From Actinostola sp. cb2023 (lineage: Eukaryota > Cnidaria > Anthozoa > Actiniaria > Actinostolidae): DNA of 64,000 nt. The translations under genes were made by a program, and so were the position numbers. How positions within the stretch are numbered: the stretch's first letter is position 1; every line of letters starts with the position of its first letter. Location: assembly GCA_033675265.1 (NCBI GenBank), contig JAUJYZ010001467.1, positions 186,001 through 250,000 on the forward strand. Direction: 5' to 3'. Under the pieces are notes generated by a model that worked only from the letters and a program-made list of their open reading frames with translations, was not told where the DNA came from and searched no databases. Shown here piece by piece: positions 1 to 13,300 of the stretch.

Positions 1-672
1 ATTCTGTTTAGGTCCACCTCAGATTCATTAGTCGATTCACTGTGAATGTAATGTATTTGGAATTTGATTAAATAAATAAAAGTATCTTCAAGGACTAGGA
101 GGTAGAACCCTGAAAAAATCGTATCGTAGCACACCCTCCACATACTTTGTCTGAAACCATAAAATGATAGTACGGTACCTATGGAACATATTAGGACATG
201 ATGTACTGAGGTAATGGTGGGACATCATCAAAAAGGGACCAAATTGTCATTACTGGTATGACCGCCTCAGAATTATGTACTTTATAGGGCCACAATCGAG
301 TGCATACTTAAACTGATATAACTCGTCAGAAAATAATGGAAAATGTTTCAAAGTTAGACACAGCATCTATTGTGACATTGGCTTTTGCATCAGCATGCGA
401 AAATATTGATGCCATGTTGTCATGGCAACCGTTGCTAAGTAAAGTGGTCATTAATAATTATCTGCCAATCTCTAGCAAAATTCCGCCAAATGTCCGATGG
501 ATTGTACTATTTCGAGCAAAATAACATAAAACCAGCAAGAATGTTGCTTTTAAAACATAACAACCTTTCTTATTGCGTTTTGTACACATATGTTTCCTAA
601 ATGTCCATTAGCAACCAAATCGTTACTGACTACTTTCAGGGACATTATATATATCAATAACTCTTCTAAAAA

Positions 673-674
<2 letters not shown>
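1..674. other. gene-free stretch
   Basis: I see no exon, repeat or RNA gene here. A 62-codon open frame at 336-524 has no recognisable domain and is within chance length. Confidence 0.5.
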
Positions 675-734
<60 letters not shown>

Positions 735-749
735 TTATTATTATTTATA
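675..749. repeat. (ATT)n microsatellite
   Basis: Near-pure ATT trinucleotide array. It directly abuts the start of interspersed repeat R1, which suggests an association with that element. Confidence 0.95.
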
Positions 750-1795
750 AAATAACTATGATATAACGCACGCTCTGATTGGCTGAAAACCCATGTTCTA
801 TGAGAGCACAGCAACATGGTTTCGATGACATTGAACAACCTTGAAGGGATGCAGTGGATTTGATCGACCACAAATAGTTTTCTGTTGTCAAACATGTTTT
901 ATTTACTAAACAAAAGCCATAGAATTACAGTTTTTCTTGCTTAGTTCAATTCAAGTTCTATCTAGATGTGATTTTGATGATTTTAAACCGAAAATTAATT
1001 TTGCAATAATTGAGCTTCAAGATCAAAACAAGAAACTCGACGAATCGTCCAATTATTTTTAACGAAGAAAACTAAATATAACGGCTCAGTTTTCTCAATC
1101 ACATACTAACCATTTTGTGAAGTTTTATAGCTACACATATTTTCTCAAGTGTCATGTACGACTGAAAATATCAAGAAAAGAGAGCGATTTTTGTAGCTAC
1201 ACGGCGGGTTCGCCAGAACATTCATATCTCTAGTAAAATATGTCAAAGAGAAAAAATATATTCAAATGTCTCAAAAACGTCCATCGTTTATACATTCTTG
1301 TCGAGAAAAGCGATGAAAAGATTAAACAAATACGACAAATACTGTGAATATTGGCTACCTTACTTCGTGCTCCATTCATCAAGTTGTCAAATATTTCAGA
1401 AAGTTTGACGACTTTACTATTTCGTCATTGATCGTGATTCGGCTCAGCTTTTCTCGCTTTTCTTCGTATTTCGTGTTCACAGGATACAAAAACTAAGTGT
1501 AACAAGCATTCTTCTGTAATTTTCTGACAGAAAATGGCATTTTTCAAAACATTTTTCCTGTCAAAACACTAAATGGCACAGATCAAAGTTGGCGAGTCCT
1601 GTCGCTTTGCCATTTTGATTTCTTTCGTGAGATTTGATTGGATGATGGGCGATTTCTGACGCTTTTCAGGAGAATTGCAAATCTGATCAGTAAAATATCG
1701 CGTAAATATATTATAAAGGATTCTAAAGCTTTTCTCGTGTTCTCCCAACATCCCGCGTGTTTCTATCAGAGCATAGAACATGGAAAAGCGTTTTC
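745..1795 (+). repeat. interspersed repeat R1, copy 1
   Basis: About 1 kb of sequence shared in the same order with 52685-53880, and for the first 280 bp with 14550-14840. Shared landmarks are ATATAACGC near the start, GTGGATTTGA, CTATCTAGATGTGAT and, near the end, GAGATTTGATTGGATGAT. No coding capacity is seen. It is an unclassified, probably non-autonomous repeat family. Confidence 0.7.
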
Positions 1796-1862
1796 TAATG
1801 CTTAATCAAAATGTAATTTAATAACTACTTTAGAATCTTCAAATTCCTTCTAAAGTTAGTTC

Positions 1863-2576
1863 TTAAAGGGGCAGTGTCAAGCCATATGACCGCGTAAGCC
1901 TGGGTGCGAAGAAGCGAGAAATAATAAAAGTCCACCGTGGACTTTTATTATTATCGATGTTTTCAATCCGTTTCCATCGACCTTAATCATGTTTGTTCAA
2001 GCGTCTAATGGATCACTAGTAATAATTCAAAGCATGTTCTTCATTTTCAACAAATCCTAGTGGGGATTATTTCATCTTAGAACTGACTTTGAAGCCGTTG
2101 AAAAAAGTGTCGAACAGCCGTTGAGAGGCAGGTCGCCATCATCCTCGAGTGAAGAAAACCGAATTGTAAACCGGCAATTCTGGTCGATTGCGAAGGAATC
2201 TTGATCATCAATCGTAGGTGCAGTACTGTTCATGAATTTTGAAGAGAAAAACTCACGTAGAACTACTTATAAACTCGGTGAGCTTCCCACCATCTACTTA
2301 TGTGTTGGGCTTCCTGTGTTTTATTTGATCGACCGTTGGAAAATGATATCGCCGTGAATTCACTTCTTGAATTCAGTCCTTTTGATATTTTGAAGTTCTA
2401 AAATTGCTTTCTAAATAAAGATTAGTATCTACATGAGTCCTGTAGGTCATTTATTTAGCGATTAGAACGGTTTTAGGGGGGTTTTGTAACTCGCTACCGG
2501 GCAAAGTAGGCTTCTCACCGAGTGTTATTGTTTTGATTTTAATGCGCATGCGCGAGGCTTGACACTGCCCCTTTAA
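1863..2576. mobile_element. MITE flanked by TTAA
   Basis: A 714-bp element whose ends are perfect 21-bp inverted repeats when the flanking TTAA is included; the inner part reads AGGGGCAGTGTCAAGCC. TTAA at each outer edge is the duplication typical of piggyBac and Kolobok elements. The interior has no transposase, so it is non-autonomous. A tighter piggyBac assignment would be guesswork. Confidence 0.75.
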
Positions 2577-2617
2577 AGTTGACAAGAATTGTAAACTTCT
2601 AAACTAACAATGGATAA

Positions 2618-2740
<123 letters not shown>

Positions 2741-2744
2741 ATTA

Positions 2745-3094
2745 GTGTTGTTAACCCTAAAGCCTTGGACCTGACTGACAACTTTTCCATCCTCAAGAAG
2801 TGCCAAGGAAAGTTGGACTGCCTCATATACGAGATGTTGTTAATTAAAAAGAACAGCCCGAAGCTTAATTAACATTCAGTCGGATTCCATCCGTGCAAAA
2901 GTATTTGTTTAACTAACACTGAACTCCATTGAACATTGAACACTATTCTTATGTTAATTATGTAAATGTCGTACGTAACTTATATGTTACTCATTATTCA
3001 TCTCACTTTACTTGATAATGATGACAGGATGTCATCGAAACGTAGTAGCTTATTATCACTAGTTTTTCTCCTTAACTCTATTTCTAAAGTTACC
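2745..3094. other. gene-free stretch
   Basis: AT-rich spacer between two microsatellites. Short open frames only; nothing recognised. Confidence 0.5.
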
Positions 3095-3095
3095 C

Positions 3096-3096
3096 T

Positions 3097-3164
<68 letters not shown>
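3096..3164. repeat. (ATA)n microsatellite
   Basis: About 23 uninterrupted ATA units. The isoleucine-rich open frames on both strands come from the repeat. Confidence 0.95.
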
Positions 3165-3737
3165 TGACTTTATTCAGCTTTTCCACTAGGTGGCTCTGAA
3201 GTCCTAACTAAAATTACAATATAGGATATATAATGAATAGAAGGAAATAGAATAAGGAATAGAATCAAAACGTTTACACCGAAAAAATCAGTCTTTGTTT
3301 ACACGAACTTCTCTTCAGACGTCTCACCATTTTGAAAAACTTCAGCTACTTTACCCTGAGTACCCCCTACGGGCCTATATTATTGTTAGTATTATTATTA
3401 TTGTAGCGTACGTCGGTTTCGGAAGGTAAAATCCGACTGTTTCACGGAAAAGTGCACCAGCTAGATGCGGCGCTCATCGGACTATGATACGCCATCAGTT
3501 TCACACATTGTTTCAATATACACTTGTGCGGGCGCTTCTTGCGGGACGCGCACAGAGAGCCCAACATCATAGCACGCGCGTTCTAAACCACAGGAAACCG
3601 ATCAAAGAAAGACGCGTGAATACAAATATACTGTTATTTATTATATTTGGCCTCAGAAACAACGGTTGGGCTGCTTGTGGTATCGCCGGACTTTTGTTGA
3701 ATCACTGACCATTCTCGACAGACTCACAGTTATTATA
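3165..3737. other. unassigned stretch
   Basis: Contains a locally GC-richer block around 3400-3700 with a 74-codon open frame at 3484-3708 of no recognisable family. No splice-supported exon was found. It may belong to an unclassified repeat. Confidence 0.4.
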
Positions 3738-4095
3738 TATGCCACTCTGTGTTGGCCTTTCAGATGACGTAATTGTGTTGAAAGCACATGTCAGTGAAAG
3801 TGAACAAAATAAGGTGCAAACAAAACAAGATATTGGGTTTCCTGTGGTCTTATAGAGACGCCTTCCCTGGGAACTAAGATTATAAACTTTTATAATAACT
3901 TTTAATATAAACTTTTCTCTGAGGAAATTTACTTTGTGTTGTAAAGGACTTGTGGTAGCTCAAAAGCTTAAATTATTCTAATTATATATGCAACCTAGTT
4001 CATCGTGCGCGATTTTAATGTCTGAAGAAAAAGGTTTTCACACCACTTTTTCTAAATCTGTTACTTATTCGTATTGCATGTCGTTTAACATCAAA
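3738..4095. repeat. duplicated 3' flank of SRCR gene 1
   Basis: Similar to 41240-41420 and to 59838-60310 (shared TTGGGTTTCCTGTGGT and CTTCCCTGGGAACTAAGA). Those two sites lie beyond the polyadenylation ends of genes 2 and 3. Here the duplicated flank joins almost directly to the last FN3 exon region, because the tail exon block present in the other copies is missing. Confidence 0.65.
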
Positions 4096-4295
4096 TAATA
4101 CTAATGGCTGTTCTTTTCATTCATTATTGGAAAGAACGTCCACTATTATTAATTGACCAGCCAGAGCCTCTTATCTCCACAAGTAGCTCTAGACCGATAT
4201 ATCCACCAATCAATGACCAATGAAACCTTTCTCGCAAGAAATATTTCAATTGGGAAAATTCCATTATATCCTCCTACATGGTTCTATTTAATTAC

Positions 4296-4362
4296 CTTTT
4301 GCATTTGTGCAGCTTCTGCTTGTTGTAAAAGTCTTACTTGCCGTCTCCCCATAACCTTTGCC
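4296..4362 (-). CDS. gene 1 exon: FN3 domain part 3
   Basis: A 67-bp exon with acceptor CAAACAG at 4363 and donor GTAATT at 4295. Phase 0 in, phase 1 out. It encodes the last FN3 strand (GYGETASKTFTTSR). The sequence is identical to the gene 2 exon and differs at two positions from gene 3. Confidence 0.75.
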
Positions 4363-7300
4363 CTGTTTGACAAAGAACTAAGTTGTGTTATTTCTGTCAA
4401 CTTTCTAGTGCTATTTTCTATATTTCAACACTCACCCCATTCTGTGCCTTGGTCACAGCCCTCACTGCAACATTGTACGTAGTCCCAGGCTCTAACGGTA
4501 CGTTGTAGGAACCATTGTAGTACTTAACATCACCAATCGTAAAGCTATCAATACCATCAATTTCAAGGATCCACGACAAAGATTTACCAACTTTGTTCGT
4601 ACGTATTTCATAAAATCTGAAATACACAAATCGGTGCCATTAACAAACCTGTTCTGAACAATCTCTCATTGTGATTGAACTTAAGAATAATGTATATACA
4701 GTCTACATGGTGTTCGGGTGAAATATTCATACTACAAATATTAATTTACCTAAGGCACCATATACGCATGGTACGTGTATATGTTCGTTAATGGTGTTCT
4801 TATTACGAATGGAATAATAAGCTTCTAAAAATAATCGTCCAGACCATTGTTACACTGATCAATCAAAAGGGAATTGGGATCTTCCAGAAAAATAGCACTT
4901 TTGTGTTCTTTTAATCTACATTTCAAGGCACGGTTGGTTTGGCCGATACAAGTCTTTTCGCAGTCCTTACATTTAATTGTATAAACTACCGCCGTGGTGG
5001 TATCTTTTTCTGGTTTATCTTTAGGTTTTCTAAACATGGATCCAATGGTTCTTATGGCAACTTACTTCATTAGCTTTTTTTCTTTGTCGTTTCTTGCTGC
5101 ATGGTCGTAGATGCGGAGCGTCGCAGTACACGCCCGTTTGTCAGATGAGCTGCTTACTGTAAACGGAGGAGCTGCGGCTACAAAACCAAGACAAGCAATA
5201 GGTTATCATGTTTTTATCGTATTTCTATAATCCACAAAAAAGTCGTCATCTAATTGATATGGTTTGAAGTCTTCATAATGATATGTATAAGATACGCTTA
5301 CTTGCATGACATGTTGGAGATACGAATCTAATGAATCGAGTTTTCTTCACAACTCACCCATTTTACACGTGACACCAACGTCTCCGCTATGGTAACAATC
5401 ATTTCCCCATCCACTATGACTGCAATTAGCAATGGACATTTCTTTACCCGTACAACCAAGGTACCAAAGCCATATTATACCTTTAGTAGAGTTAAAGTCA
5501 GATGTTTTGTACTGCTGTACTCCAGTGTAACCAAGCATACGACAAACCACCTCAGCATCGTTCGTGTCCCACCCATGGTTACATACAGTACCCCACACAC
5601 CATGGTACCTGACTTCAACTCGACCAGAATTGGATAACCGTTCTCCAGATAAACGAACTTGAACTGGTGGAGGATCTGTACTTCATTATATTAGTTATAT
5701 CAATCAAGTAATTTTAAATCATTACACATATTCTTTGAACATGATTAACATTATTTTGTATTACTCACCTTCATCAACTTGACAAACCACTCCAGCATGT
5801 TCAATATTGCTACAGGCATGTGTTGACCACCCCCAGTGAGCACACTCAGCAATCGACTTTTCTTTTCCACTACATCCCACGTAAGATATAAGTATTGGAG
5901 TTGTTTTCTCTCCTTCGATGTACACAATTGGTCCTTCAGCTGCTTTGTAACCAAGCATTCGACATATCACGTTAGCATCTTGTATATCCCACCGATCATC
6001 ACAGACTGCTCCCCAGGTCCCTTTGTATTGGATTTCCACTTGGCCAACATGGCTTACATTAGTTCCCACCAGACGAACGGTGATCGCTTTTTCCTCTGAA
6101 AACAAACATTGGTGAGAAATCAAACAAATAGTCTCATTACTTTTCATATTGTTCTTTTTTCTTTTAGATCGAGGTTTTCCACAAAATAAAGTAAGGCCTG
6201 TTCATAGAAAATGTTTATACAAAACTATATATCTAATTTTACCTGGCGTCAGACTATTCCCACACACAACTGCAGCATCTTGACTGTGATCACAGTGTTC
6301 CATTGACCGTTATTTTTTCTAACTTCTATACGACCATCGTGTGCAGTTTTACCGTCCATTAAACGAACTTCGACATCAGCTTTCTTCTCTGTACACACAT
6401 AATTGAAATTAGTGTTTGACTTATTTGTAAAATAGGGACATTATATTACTCTCATAATTGTTAAACTATGAACAAGACATTTTCAATGACGTAATGTTAT
6501 CAGAATAGATTGAAAGAACGTTAAAATTATACATTTATATATATACAAATAATAATAATAATATTTATTTATATAGCAAGCGGTTTTCCATTGTCTGTAC
6601 TGTTATATATGATCGACGTCAAGTCCATATGTCAATAAGAGTACAGACAATGGAAAACCGCTTGCGATTTTTTTTAACAATAACAAATAAAAACGAAAAA
6701 AAAAGGAAAAGGTTTGAAAGATAAAAAACTGTTTCAAGCGCGCGCTGGCTCCATACGCGAGCGATTCGTCATTATATGTGTATTTACTCTTATTGACAAC
6801 GGGTGAGAGCCAATCAGATTGCGAGATTACGCTCTGTTATTGTAAAAAATACATATGGCAAAGTCAAACATAAATTAACAAAGTCAAAACATTACTAATA
6901 ATAATTATTATTATTATAACAATTATCATTATAATTATAATATGACCTAAGAAATTCCTGCAATTCGATTGGCTGAGAGGAGTGGAATTTCAAAATCACT
7001 ATGGTAATAATAATAAATAAGTTCTTGAGAAACGCATCATGCATAGTCTCGATGCTTTTAACAATGAATAAGCAGGTTCCAGGAGAAGAGGAGACTGAGA
7101 GATGCCATAGCGGAATTGATTGATGTTAATTGAGACCTTTAGATCCGAGTCCGAGTCCGACTACGAGTACGAGTTTTGACCGCGCGAAGATTGGCACTAG
7201 TATGTCGTAGTCGTAGTCGTAGTGACGCAATTGAAACTTTAGAGCTACGAGTTTTTGTGTGTTTTGGAGTTTCTCGTACATATCTACCATGTTTTCAAAT

Positions 7301-10300
7301 AAAAATATCCTGGCAGCAACAGCAATGCTGTATATGGAAGATATTTTTGACGAAGATGAAGTTGTCGCGGTTTTAACCGAGCTTCACAGAAAAAAAACAC
7401 CGTATCCGTACTGGAAACATAAGCACGTCGAGTATTCGCTACAAGAAATGGAGGAATCTGAAGTAAAATCTGAGTTCCGATTTGGGACCCATGAACTTGC
7501 TCTACTCATGGAAGCACTACAGATCCCCCATAAATTTACATGCCCAAATGGCACTGTAGCTTCGGGTCTTGAAGGACTGCTGATGCTGCTGAAGCGGTTC
7601 GCTTATCCATGCCGTCTAAGCGATATGATACCAAGATTTGGGCACTCAGTTCCTGAAATGAGTTTGATTTTGGCGGAGGTAAATATATTGTTACTTATAA
7701 TTCTTCATTTATTAGAGAAATGCTGCTAATTTAATTATTTGGATTAGTGGTTGAAGTGTCTAGATAATCAGAGAAAATTACTTTTTAATTGTGGTTTAAA
7801 ATAATCATCTAAATTCGTAAAAATATCCTACAATGTTTTTCTATTGTTTAAGTTAGCCTGACGTTTCACAGATTTTGAGTGATTGCAATAAACTTGTGAA
7901 CTAGTTAGTAGATTTAAAAAAATAGACACTAGCTAGTAGACCTAATATTTCCATTGTTTTCTGATTAAACTTATTTTTATATACATGTACACACTAACAT
8001 AATTTTTATTTCACAGGTTTATTGCAATCACTTTAATTTATTGCTTGCATTCTGAGTGTCCATGTATGGTATTGATTAAATAATTTTTATTGTTACATCA
8101 CTGGTTAATCATCAACATTTTTTAATTTCGTACCATTATTATTAATACACTGAATCTTATTGCATTGTATTGGATAGGTAACATATTTTATCCATCACAC
8201 TCATGGCCATCTTCTCAGAGACTTTGACCAACCATGGTTACAACCACAACAATTGCAAACCTTCGCAGATGCCATACACCAGAAGGGAGCTGCCCTTGAC
8301 AATTGCTGGGGCTTCGTCGATGGCACAGTCCGACCTATCTGCCGACCTGGTGAAAACCAGCGGGTTGTCTATAATGGTCACAAGAGGGTGCATGGTCTTA
8401 AGTTCCAGTCAGTTGTTGCACCAAATGGTTTAATTGCAAATCTTTTTGGCCCCATTGGTAAGTTAATTTGACAACATGCATTACTTGAACTAATACTTAA
8501 CTTTTTTTTTAGTTCCAAGGAGTTCCAGACAAGGTTTGTTAGTGTGGATTTACATAACCTTTATTAGTGAAATAGATATTAGACTACCATAGTTTTACAC
8601 CTGCATGTTTTCATTTGTGTATAAATACTGTCTTTAATGTGATTATAATTAGGGATGGATGGTCCTTTGGGACAGGGAGATCTTTTTTTTCTTGGTGGGA
8701 GGGAGCTGGAAAATCCTAACAAAAATTCAGTGTTTGCATAAGACGAAAAGGTGAAACAAATTGTTTGCATACAATTATTATCGTTTGCTGACAAATCTTA
8801 CATATATGTAAAAAATAATAATGTTTGCAGAGACAAAGATCAAAATCAAAATAATATTTTTTGTTATAAGACAAATAATTTGTTCCTGTCCCCCATGCCC
8901 CCCCCCCCCCCCTCTCCAAAAAATAATGGTCCATGGCCCTTATTTAGTTTGTTTGAAGAACAAATCTCTATCATGTTATTAGCGATTTTGTTATTTCTTT
9001 GTAACTAACGCTTTATTTCTCTATAATTATTTACCTGACAGAAGGAAAACGCCATGATGCTGGGATGCTTAGAATGTCTGGTCTGCTTGATCAGCTACAT
9101 CAACATTCTTTTAATCAACATGGGCAGCCTCTGTGCATTTATGGGGACCCAGCATACCCATTAAGGGTCCATCTGCAAGGCCCTTACAAGTCTGGACATC
9201 TTACCCAGAATGAAGAAGCTTACAATGCCTCAATGAGCGCTGTGCGAACATCAGTAGAATGGGTTTTTGGGGATATTCTCTCCTATTTTGCATTTCTGGA
9301 TTTCAAAAAGAACCTCAAGATTGGACTTAGCCCAATAGGTACAATGTACTCTGTTTGTGCACTTTTGAGGAATGCCCACACTTGTTTGTATGGATCAAGT
9401 ACAAGTTCTTTTTTTAATGTAGATCCACCAACCATTCAAGAATACTTTCAGTAATGGACTATTTTAACACCTGTCTACTTGTGAGGCTCTCTGGGAAAGG
9501 GGAGGGGAAAGAAGGGAAGAGCCTATACAAGTTTCTATTGTTTGGAATTAAATATATGCCTCGATTACACTTGATTATGCCATGAAGTATAAAGGTCAAT
9601 CACAGTATTCCATGATAGTTCAGGCCCGTAGCCAGACCAACATCTCTCCCGAGGCACTTTTATCAGTGCAGTCAAAATTTTATAGCTGCACATAGTGGAC
9701 AGTCAGCCTTTCTTGTCAATTTAGTTAAAAGATAAATAAAATCAGCGATGTTTTACCGAGGCAAATTCCTCGGCTCGCCTCATACTGGCTACGGGCCTGC
9801 AGTTTAACTGTGAAACATGGTCTCAACAGTCAGTGTGGTTCATTTCAAACTAGAGATGTCATACCTCAGCAAATTTCAATGAGTTTCCTCTGTTTGTAGG
9901 TGTATTTTCCACAATAATTAGTAACTGATAGGACTCAATTGGGTGGGCAGTTTTCCTTCTTCATCCCCTTTCTCCTCCCTCATCACGACTTCCATCTCAC
10001 ATACCCCTTCTCAGAACGAGAGCCTGTAGGCTTAGGCTACGACTGTTCTAGCTACTAGATTCCAACATAACATATACATGTTATCATCTCTTGTTTGGAT
10101 GTTAGTTAGCCTGTAACATACATACATGGGTCAGTTCAAGATTGCAACACAATTATTTACTACATGCACAATGTATATTCATGTATATGTCATTATTTTT
10201 AATATGAAATTTGAAAGGGAAACTTTTGAAAAAATTGCAATTGCAATAATATATTATATAAGTTATTCAGACATATAAAGTACATGGGTATACCAATAGA

Positions 10301-13300
10301 TTACTTTCATATGATAATTAGTTACAAAATTGTGAAAGTATACTAAAACCTCTAAGTATTGTTTGTAAAGAGTGATAGTTATTTATTAATATATAACTTT
10401 CTGTAATATACTAGTCAGATTGAAAACAACAAATCACTCTATACGTTTTACATAATAACTTATTGTCTAATATGTTTCATTAGTTCATTTTAGGAACCAA
10501 TGAATGCCATATTCACAGCCTGTTGTTGCTGTTGAGCTTGTTGCTGTTGCTGAATCAGCATGGCTTGAAACTGTTGTTGTTGTTGGATCTCTGCTGCCCG
10601 CATATCTAGTTCTCTCTTTCTTAATTCTCTTTGTTCTTCTTGATCTTTAAGTTTATTCATGGCAACTTCTTCCATGACACCAACCAAATTAGGATTGCTT
10701 CTCCGCTTTTTGTGTGAAACCTCTTCCTCTGATTCATCACTTTCACCTGTAGTACTTGTCAGGTTGTTTTTCTTCCTTTGCTTGGTTTCACCCAATCTTT
10801 CTGTTGCTCTTTTTCTAATATCTTCTGCTTTGGCCTTCTCTTTTGTTTCTTTTTTTTGTTTGTCCACTTCACACTCAAGTATTCGTTCATGAATGTCTGT
10901 TAGTGCCTGGTACCTCTCATCGTAAGTCACTTCAACTCCACTTGCTTTGAGCTCTTCGCTCTCTCTTCTCTTGAATTCACTAACTTGTCAAACTTATCCC
11001 TTACTGATCTTTGGTTAACTTTCATGTCAAGCTCGTTCAGGGATTCAGCTATTTTTGACCAGACTGTTCCTCTCTCTTTTGACCCACTGTTGTACTTGTA
11101 CGGTTCTTCTAATAAGATTTCATTTAATAAAAGCAATTCATGCTTATCTTTCCAAATGAAAAGTTCTCTTTTTACCTGACTTTTAGCCATATTTGCCACG
11201 ACTGCTTTAGAGTACTAAGTCGCTATGTGAATCAAAACAAACATATTATAATACAAAATGAATGGCTATGTGTCTTTGTTTTCATAAAACACCGTTTTAT
11301 CATATGCCATTAAAGAGAAAAAACGAGAAAAAATATGACCAAAACCAGTTGAGGGCAATTCAATGAGTTTTTTGGCCGCTAACTCAACTTAAAGTTTCGA
11401 GGATTTATTTTATTTTATCGTCATATTTCAGACAAAAAATAAATACAATAATATAATATGATAACATATCTGCCTATTTGTCAGCATGTAAGATCTGTTT
11501 AAAGTGAAATTAAAACATAAAACTCACCTTTTAAAACTCGTACTCGCAACTACGAGATTTGTCCAAAAACTCGTCGTAGCCGTCCTGACAACAACTATAG
11601 ATTTTCACGTTTGCGTGACAATGTCACGGTGTTGCGCATGCGTGATGGGTCTCTTCCGAAAACTCGTACTCGTACTCGTACTCGTACTCGGATCTAAAGG
11701 TCTCTATTATCACGCAGCCTGCGACGAGTTATCAACTTCCTAGTCCAGTGCTTTAGGGCGGGGTACACTGAGATGGCAGCTTAAAGCGCTGTGGTCCGAT
11801 GGCAAGTCAGATAAGACTTTCAGACGGGAAATGTAATCATGAGGAGATCGAGTTATGATGAGATCCAGGGTGCGTCCTTTGAGATGGGTAGGTTCTTGGA
11901 CGTGTTGATGTAGACCAAAAGATTCCAGGCTGTTGATAAACTTTGAGGCTTCAATGTCAGTAATATCGTCTACGTGGAAGTTAAAGTCACCAGTGATTAC
12001 AAGATTACCAGACGAGATAATTAGGGATTCAAGTGCCGTAGAGAATTGATTCATTTTTTTTAAACACAGTTATCCCATCTGACCGTGACGTAATGTTTCA
12101 AAGCCGAGAATGAGGACTAGACGGGGTTTCCCCGTCTAGTCCGAATTCGAGGTTTTGGAACGACTTCTCATACTCATTAATTATTACATGCAATGGCTTA
12201 AAGGCAATAAAAAAAGAGTTGCAATATTTTAGCCCGGAAAAGCAAGAATTCCAGTCTGCATATTCTCTGCTCATACGCAGAGTCGAGTACATCGTATATA
12301 AATAATATCCCACATGTGTTGGACTCTTGAGTAGCATGAACTAGAGCCTGCTTTCAGATTGAATATCATTCGGACAGATCTAGAGTGGTACTTTGTCCAA
12401 GGTCCCGATGATTGTTATATGAGGGATAAGGACTCAGGAAAGAGTACTTTGAAATAATTTCAAAGTCCTTGGACTTTGAAATGCATTTCAAAGTACTCTT
12501 GAGCGGACTTCCCGGGGTTTCCAGGTCCATCTTGTGACCGGATTTGATGTACCGAATTGGCTGGTTACCTCATGAATAATTAATGAGTTTGAGAAAACAA
12601 GGTCACGCTCGCTTGTGAAAATATTTGTTTTTGTTTCGGCCCTCAAACGTAACGTTACTGTATTTGGTTTCTCATTACCATAATGCTACCAGCACTGACT
12701 GTCAATTACCTGTCATAGTTTTGGATTACATCCAATAATATGTAGCTTTCTTATCACGTTGCGAAAGAAAACTGAGGATATGCAAATTACCGTGAGAACG
12801 GCTCTCTCTGATTGGTTCGAAACAGCACTACATATATCTTTACGATCAAATTGAAGGCGTCGTTAATTTATTTTGAACGTGCCGCGCCGAACGGTGAACA
12901 CTTTCACCAACTTTTTCCAATATGACATATTTTCACAAGTTTCATTTCAGTTTCACAAGGACAGGAAATCGAAGCATGCAAGAAAAATTGCCTCTGAAAA
13001 TTCAATAGAACAGCATAGCACGTGATCAGTGCGAACAATTTTCCCATCACCACTCCCCCCAAAAACGTATGTGTATTTAATCGCCAATGCAACCAATAGA
13101 TAACGGGCCGAGACATCATTGCTTTTGAAGCAATATAGGATTGTTGTTTATATCATGTCAGAGAGGGGGAGTAGGCATAATAATAAAAACTAGTACTAAT
13201 AATGGAAACTAATTAGGGGTTTCTGTTATAATGATTTTGATATCATTGCTGATTATGCTAGTTCGGCGATAATTTTTCAAATTTACGATCAATAGTTTTA

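Larger units (their letters stand above)
7132..11704. mobile_element. complete PIF/Harbinger DNA transposon (Harbinger-1)
   Basis: A 4573-bp element bounded by perfect 19-bp terminal inverted repeats, GAGACCTTTAGATCCGAGT at 7132-7150 and its complement at 11686-11704. Just inside are subterminal CGAGTA/TACTCG repeats. It carries the two genes usual for the superfamily: a DDE transposase on plus and a Myb/SANT-like DNA-binding protein on minus, arranged tail to tail. TTA flanks both ends a few bases out (7126-7128, 11707-11709), a possible 3-bp target duplication. It lies in the first intron of SRCR gene 1. Confidence 0.9.

Noticed and set aside
5066..5171. First read as part of the Penelope-like element
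   Set aside because: Exon length, splice sites and phases match the FN3 domain in all three genes and join FN3 part 2 correctly, so it is host coding.
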